From: Volvariella volvacea V23
Taxonomy: Eukaryota; Basidiomycota; Agaricomycetes; Agaricales; Pluteaceae
DNA: 64,000 nucleotides
Assembly (NCBI GenBank): GCA_000349905.1
Contig: KB722739.1
Location: 493,593-557,592, forward strand
Direction: 5' to 3'
Below are positions 60,230 through 64,000 of the stretch, one piece after another. The position numbers were made by a program, and so were the translations under genes. Positions within the stretch are counted from its first letter, which is position 1; each line of letters begins with the position of its first letter. The notes under the pieces were generated by a model. The model saw nothing but the letters and a program-made list of their open reading frames with translations, was not told where the DNA came from and searched no databases.

Positions 60230-63200
60230 ATGGACAACATCACAGACGGCGAAAAGCATCCCCGGCCAAGTCCGGTGGAGAAGCTGGACGAGAAGGACTT
60301 GGAGAGCTCCAAAGAGAGCCTCGACGCTCAAAAGCCCGAGGTTCGAGTGGGGATCGCTGACGACAGCAGTGATGTGGTTCTTCATAACGGAGAGCCGGTT
60401 GTTACGACGGGAAGAGACGTTTCGAGATTTGTGGTGGATATCAGAGATGACGGGGATCCTGCGCTTACTTTTAGATCCTTGGTTCTTGGAACGGTGTTTG
60501 CTGCATTGGGTGCTGCATTGTGCCAGGTGAGGGATCGACAAGGTTAAACTAGACACAATCATTCCTGACCTCTTATACCCTCCTCTCAGATTTATATATT
60601 CAAACCCGTTCAAATGTCGGTATCAACGGTTTTCCTTTTGTTATTGATTTACACGGCGGGCAATGCTTGGGCCAAGTTCCTCCCACGGCGTTCGTGGGTA
60701 GAAGGAACAAGGTTCGAGTTCTTTGCGCGGGCAATAGACATTATTAACCCCGGGGACTTCGGTTTAAAGGAGGTCAGTCTCTGCATTTCGATAACCGAAA
60801 TGGGGGTTATTGATCATTAATTATAGCATGTGGTGGCTTCCTTGGTCGCTTCGACTGCCGCAGGTGGAAGTTCGGCAGTGCAAAACTTTGCAGTACAAAG
60901 GGTATGCACAGGCCATTTACCTTGATATTTCACCCTTCTATCTGCACTGCCTCACTGAGGAATGTGAAAAGCCACCAGGCTTCACATAGGAGTCGCCCTA
61001 GGATGTATTACAATGGTAGTATTTCCTTCGACTCGGAAATGGAAGGAAGCGGGTCGGAGGACCTATAATTTCTTATTGTTCTCGATCCGACCCCCACGGC
61101 GTTGCTAACACGGATGCACAGCTGTATTACGATACCAAAGTACAGGCTACAACAGCCGTACTTGCTACTTTCTCAACTGCATGCTTTGGGTCAGTGCTAC
61201 CCTTTATGATCGTCCCTGTACCCTGGCTGTCTCGTATTCCACAGGTGAAAAAGTGAAGAAATAGAGGCTAATGTAGGCTACCTGTAGTTACGGACTGGTT
61301 GGGCTATTTCGCCCACTTACGGTATACCCCTCCGAAATGGTTTACTGGACGGTAAGTACCCTCTGAATAATACACGACATAGAAAACCAGCCACTTACTA
61401 CGGATTATGCCTTCTTAACGCCCTTGGAATGCACCTGCTGCTTCCGTTACTCCGCCGGTGGCCTTTACCCTCATCTGTTTCAACCGCTACAGAACCTGCC
61501 AAACGTCGCAGTCTTCCAGGGTAATTATCCACCTTCCACCTTCCAATGAGCCACCCACAGAAGCACTAATCCATAACACCATTTATCTCCCCGCATCCCG
61601 TCCATACCCGGGACGCTCTTCCCGTATTCTGCTGGCTCTGCATGGCACACCGCGGCACAGCACTTCATTTCGACACTGCGGCTAATCACAAACGGGTTAA
61701 GCTCTTCTGGTCGGCATTTTGTGGGATGTTTGTCTATGAAGTCTTCCCGTCTTACATCTTCCCGCTCCTTAACGGAGTCGATATATTCTGCCTCGCTTCT
61801 CAACACGCGTCACAGCAAGTGCAGGATGTATTTACGAACCTTTTTGGTGGATCGGACGGTAACGAGGGTCTTGGATTCTTGAGCTTCTCTTTTGATTGGC
61901 AATATATTGGATCAACGTAAGTGGCTTTTCCTTCCACGAGGCTGTTATTGTTATCTCGTCCAGGATGAGGCGGGTAGATGGGCTGTAAGCAGTGTTGCTG
62001 ATCATTGCGTTTTTGCACTGTCTACAGATATATGAGTTTACCTCTTATCCAACAAGGTAATGCGCCTACTTTCGTTGCTGTGCTGATCGGGGCGGTGGGC
62101 GCGAATCAACTACCAAATACTAACTTTTACGCTATTATTTCTAATTGCCTCATGGCCATGTCAACGCCATCCCGCGCCATGCCTAACTTGGGCCCTTACT
62201 GAATGATACGATTGGAAATCATGCGGTCATGAATTACAGCTAATTCATGGATTGGGTATATCTTTTGCTATATTGCCATCATGGCAATATATTACTCCAA
62301 CACATGGAATGTGCGTGTTGCATTCAAACTCAATATTTTCGTTACCTTTACGAGGACGGTACTCAAAGCTTGATACGTATCGTGTCCTTCTTGCCTCCCC
62401 TTACTGTTCCAAAACCTTCTCCATCATTCCATATCCCCGTTGTATCTCCTCGTAATATTGAGCATGGCAGGCTGACATGATCCTAACCTCGTTTTATGAA
62501 CCAGTCTCTTGACTACCCGATGCTCTCCTCATCAATCTTCTCCTCAAACGGCTCTATCTACCATCAGTCAGCGGTTTTCGGAACTCATTTCCAACTCAAT
62601 CAAACCGCCCTCGACGAAGTCGGCCTGCCCGCGCTCACAGGATCCAATGCCTGGCACAACCTAACCGCAAACCTCGCCGTGAGTCTCCACTCCGCTGTTT
62701 CTCTCGATTCAAAGTGTGCCTTTGTTTCTCTTTTGCCCACACCCTACGCCTGAAGAAGCCACGCTCCTTCGCTATCAGTTGCGCGTAGCCTCTTGCAAAA
62801 GCTTATGGGGCCATCTTGCCTCTTTCGTTCCATGATCAGGATCTTGGACGGAGCTCCGGTGATTTAATTCCAACCGCGGCGTTTACAGTGCGGCGCCAAC
62901 TTGGTGCATGCCCACTTGCTTGTGGTCGGTCGTCAATAATGTTTCGCTGCGGTACCGTCGTTTTTGTCCGATACACCTTGCAACGCAGAAGGATCGGTGG
63001 CCATCCTCAGGTCGGGGGCTAACCATCATCCCCTCTCTCTGCATTCCTCGCCATGATATTTTTCATCCTGCTAGTGTCGATTGAATCACCTGCTCACCAA
63101 CGCTCGCACTTTTTTATGCTTCCATAATTGCCGCAGATTGGAGGGCTGATTGCGCATGTAATCTTTTTCTGGGGTGGTTATGCAAGAGACTCGTTTAGGC

Positions 63201-64000
63201 TTGCCAAAAGCAAGACCCAACCGGATCCGCACTATCAGGTGAGCTCTTGTGGCTTTTATCCTAGAACTCAATCATGTTCCGTGTGTCCTCCTTTCCTCCT
63301 TTTGTACTCTACCCCCGCTGTCAATCCTACTCTGATGTGGCGATAGCATGGGAGCGAGAGTGGACCCGGGCGTGAAAAATCCCTTTGGCTGAATCGCATG
63401 ACTCTGGTGCTCAACCCCAAGTGGTTTTTTCCCCACTAAACAGGCAATGCAAAAATACAAAGAGGCCCCGTGGTGGTGGTATGCCATACTCATTGTGCTG
63501 TCCTTCGTTGCAGGTACGTGGACTTCCAATTCCGTGTCAGGCCCCCTCCTTGCATCCGATCGCTATGAACCCCACGATGCTGTTGTACATACCTTCTTCA
63601 GAGTTCATTGATGACTGCGCGGCTGCTAATCACCTCATGGCTTGACTAGGCTTGATCGTTGTGTTCAAGGGGCAGACCACCTTACCATGGTGGTCCTACA
63701 TTGTTGCATTAATACTCGGCGCATTCGTGACGGCAAGTCCTCGCATCAATGTCCGAAGTGGGCAGATGAACTGACCATGTCTCGACCACTTGTGGCATTA
63801 CATGTGCATACTACACGTCCGGACACTGTAACTGCTCATGTTGCCAACGGATTATGACTCTTCCGCTCATCTTCGGTCTGTCATTTGGGACGTCCAGCCC
63901 TTCTCAACGCTGCTATTCGCCCGGATGGGAAACGGTATCGCGACCAATCAGTTAATGAAAATGGTCGCTGGAGCTATTAATCCTGGACGACCTGTCGCCA
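60230..64000 (+). CDS. oligopeptide transporter (OPT family), 5' part
   Basis: Multi-exon gene running off the window. Exon 1 (60230-60526) encodes a hydrophilic acidic N-terminus ending in LVLGTVFAALGAALCQ, joined to IYIFKPVQMSVSTVFLLLL and GNAWAKFLPRRSW. Later exons carry FGLKE/HVVASLVASTAAGGSS, FGYGLVGLFRPLTVYPSEMV, LFWSAFCGMFVYEVFPSYI, GFLSFSFDWQYIGS, NSWIGYIFCYIAIMAIYYS, NQTALDEVGLPALTG, IGGLIAHVIFFWGGYARDSF, APWWWYAILIVLSF, and PFSTLLFARMGNGIATNQLM with MVAGAINPGRPVA at the edge. OPT proteins have 12-16 membrane helices and import small peptides or glutathione-like substrates with protons at the plasma membrane. The intron at 63733-63897 appears to use a GC donor. One intron (about 62680-63136) is unusually long. 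Confidence 0.9.

Overview
This window is nuclear DNA from a filamentous basidiomycete, most likely an Agaricomycete. I infer this from genes split by many short GT-AG introns (mostly 45-80 nt), a DUF6535 membrane protein, F-box/LRR-like families that begin with a short coiled coil, and Ty3/gypsy chromoviruses. I cannot name the species. Four runs of exactly 100 N (2527-2626, 14338-14437, 30313-30412, 50130-50229) mark scaffold joins of unknown true length.

Layout. 1-2.4 kb is almost gene-free and holds one decayed minus-strand gene. 2.6-20.5 kb is a nest of LTR retrotransposons. Element 1 (plus strand) carries a solo LTR and was then hit by element A (plus strand). A is cut short by element B (minus strand). 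B looks like two half-copies joined across a gap. Next comes an AT-rich relic zone with almost no CpG. 21-31 kb is a compact genic block: a DUF6535 protein (plus), then a METTL16-type RNA methyltransferase and the condensin subunit Cnd3/Cap-G (both minus). 30.7-39.1 kb is an 8.4-kb stretch with no gene I can support. 39.1-44.4 kb has COPII Sec23 (minus) facing a disordered Q/H/P-rich protein (plus). 44.4-49.5 kb is gene-free. 49.5-58.8 kb is a minus-strand array of F-box relatives, with one intact gene and four broken ones, and a plus-strand alpha/beta hydrolase sits among them. 60.2-64 kb is the first part of an oligopeptide transporter that runs off the window.

What stands out. The A/B family shows a Tf1-like self-priming signature: a 10-nt sequence just inside the 5' LTR is the exact complement of a sequence about 30 nt downstream of the LTR TATA box. 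Its LTRs carry a 15-bp tandem array with ACGCGT boxes, the sequence of the yeast G1/S MCB element, and an unrelated LTR family nearby carries ACGCGT too. Element B has an extra ORF overlapping the end of pol. Nonsense codons across these elements fit C-to-T (or G-to-A) change, and the flanking relic DNA is almost CpG-free. This points to methylation-linked or RIP-like decay. The host genes look ordinary and intact, apart from the F-box array and a one-base frameshift in the hydrolase.
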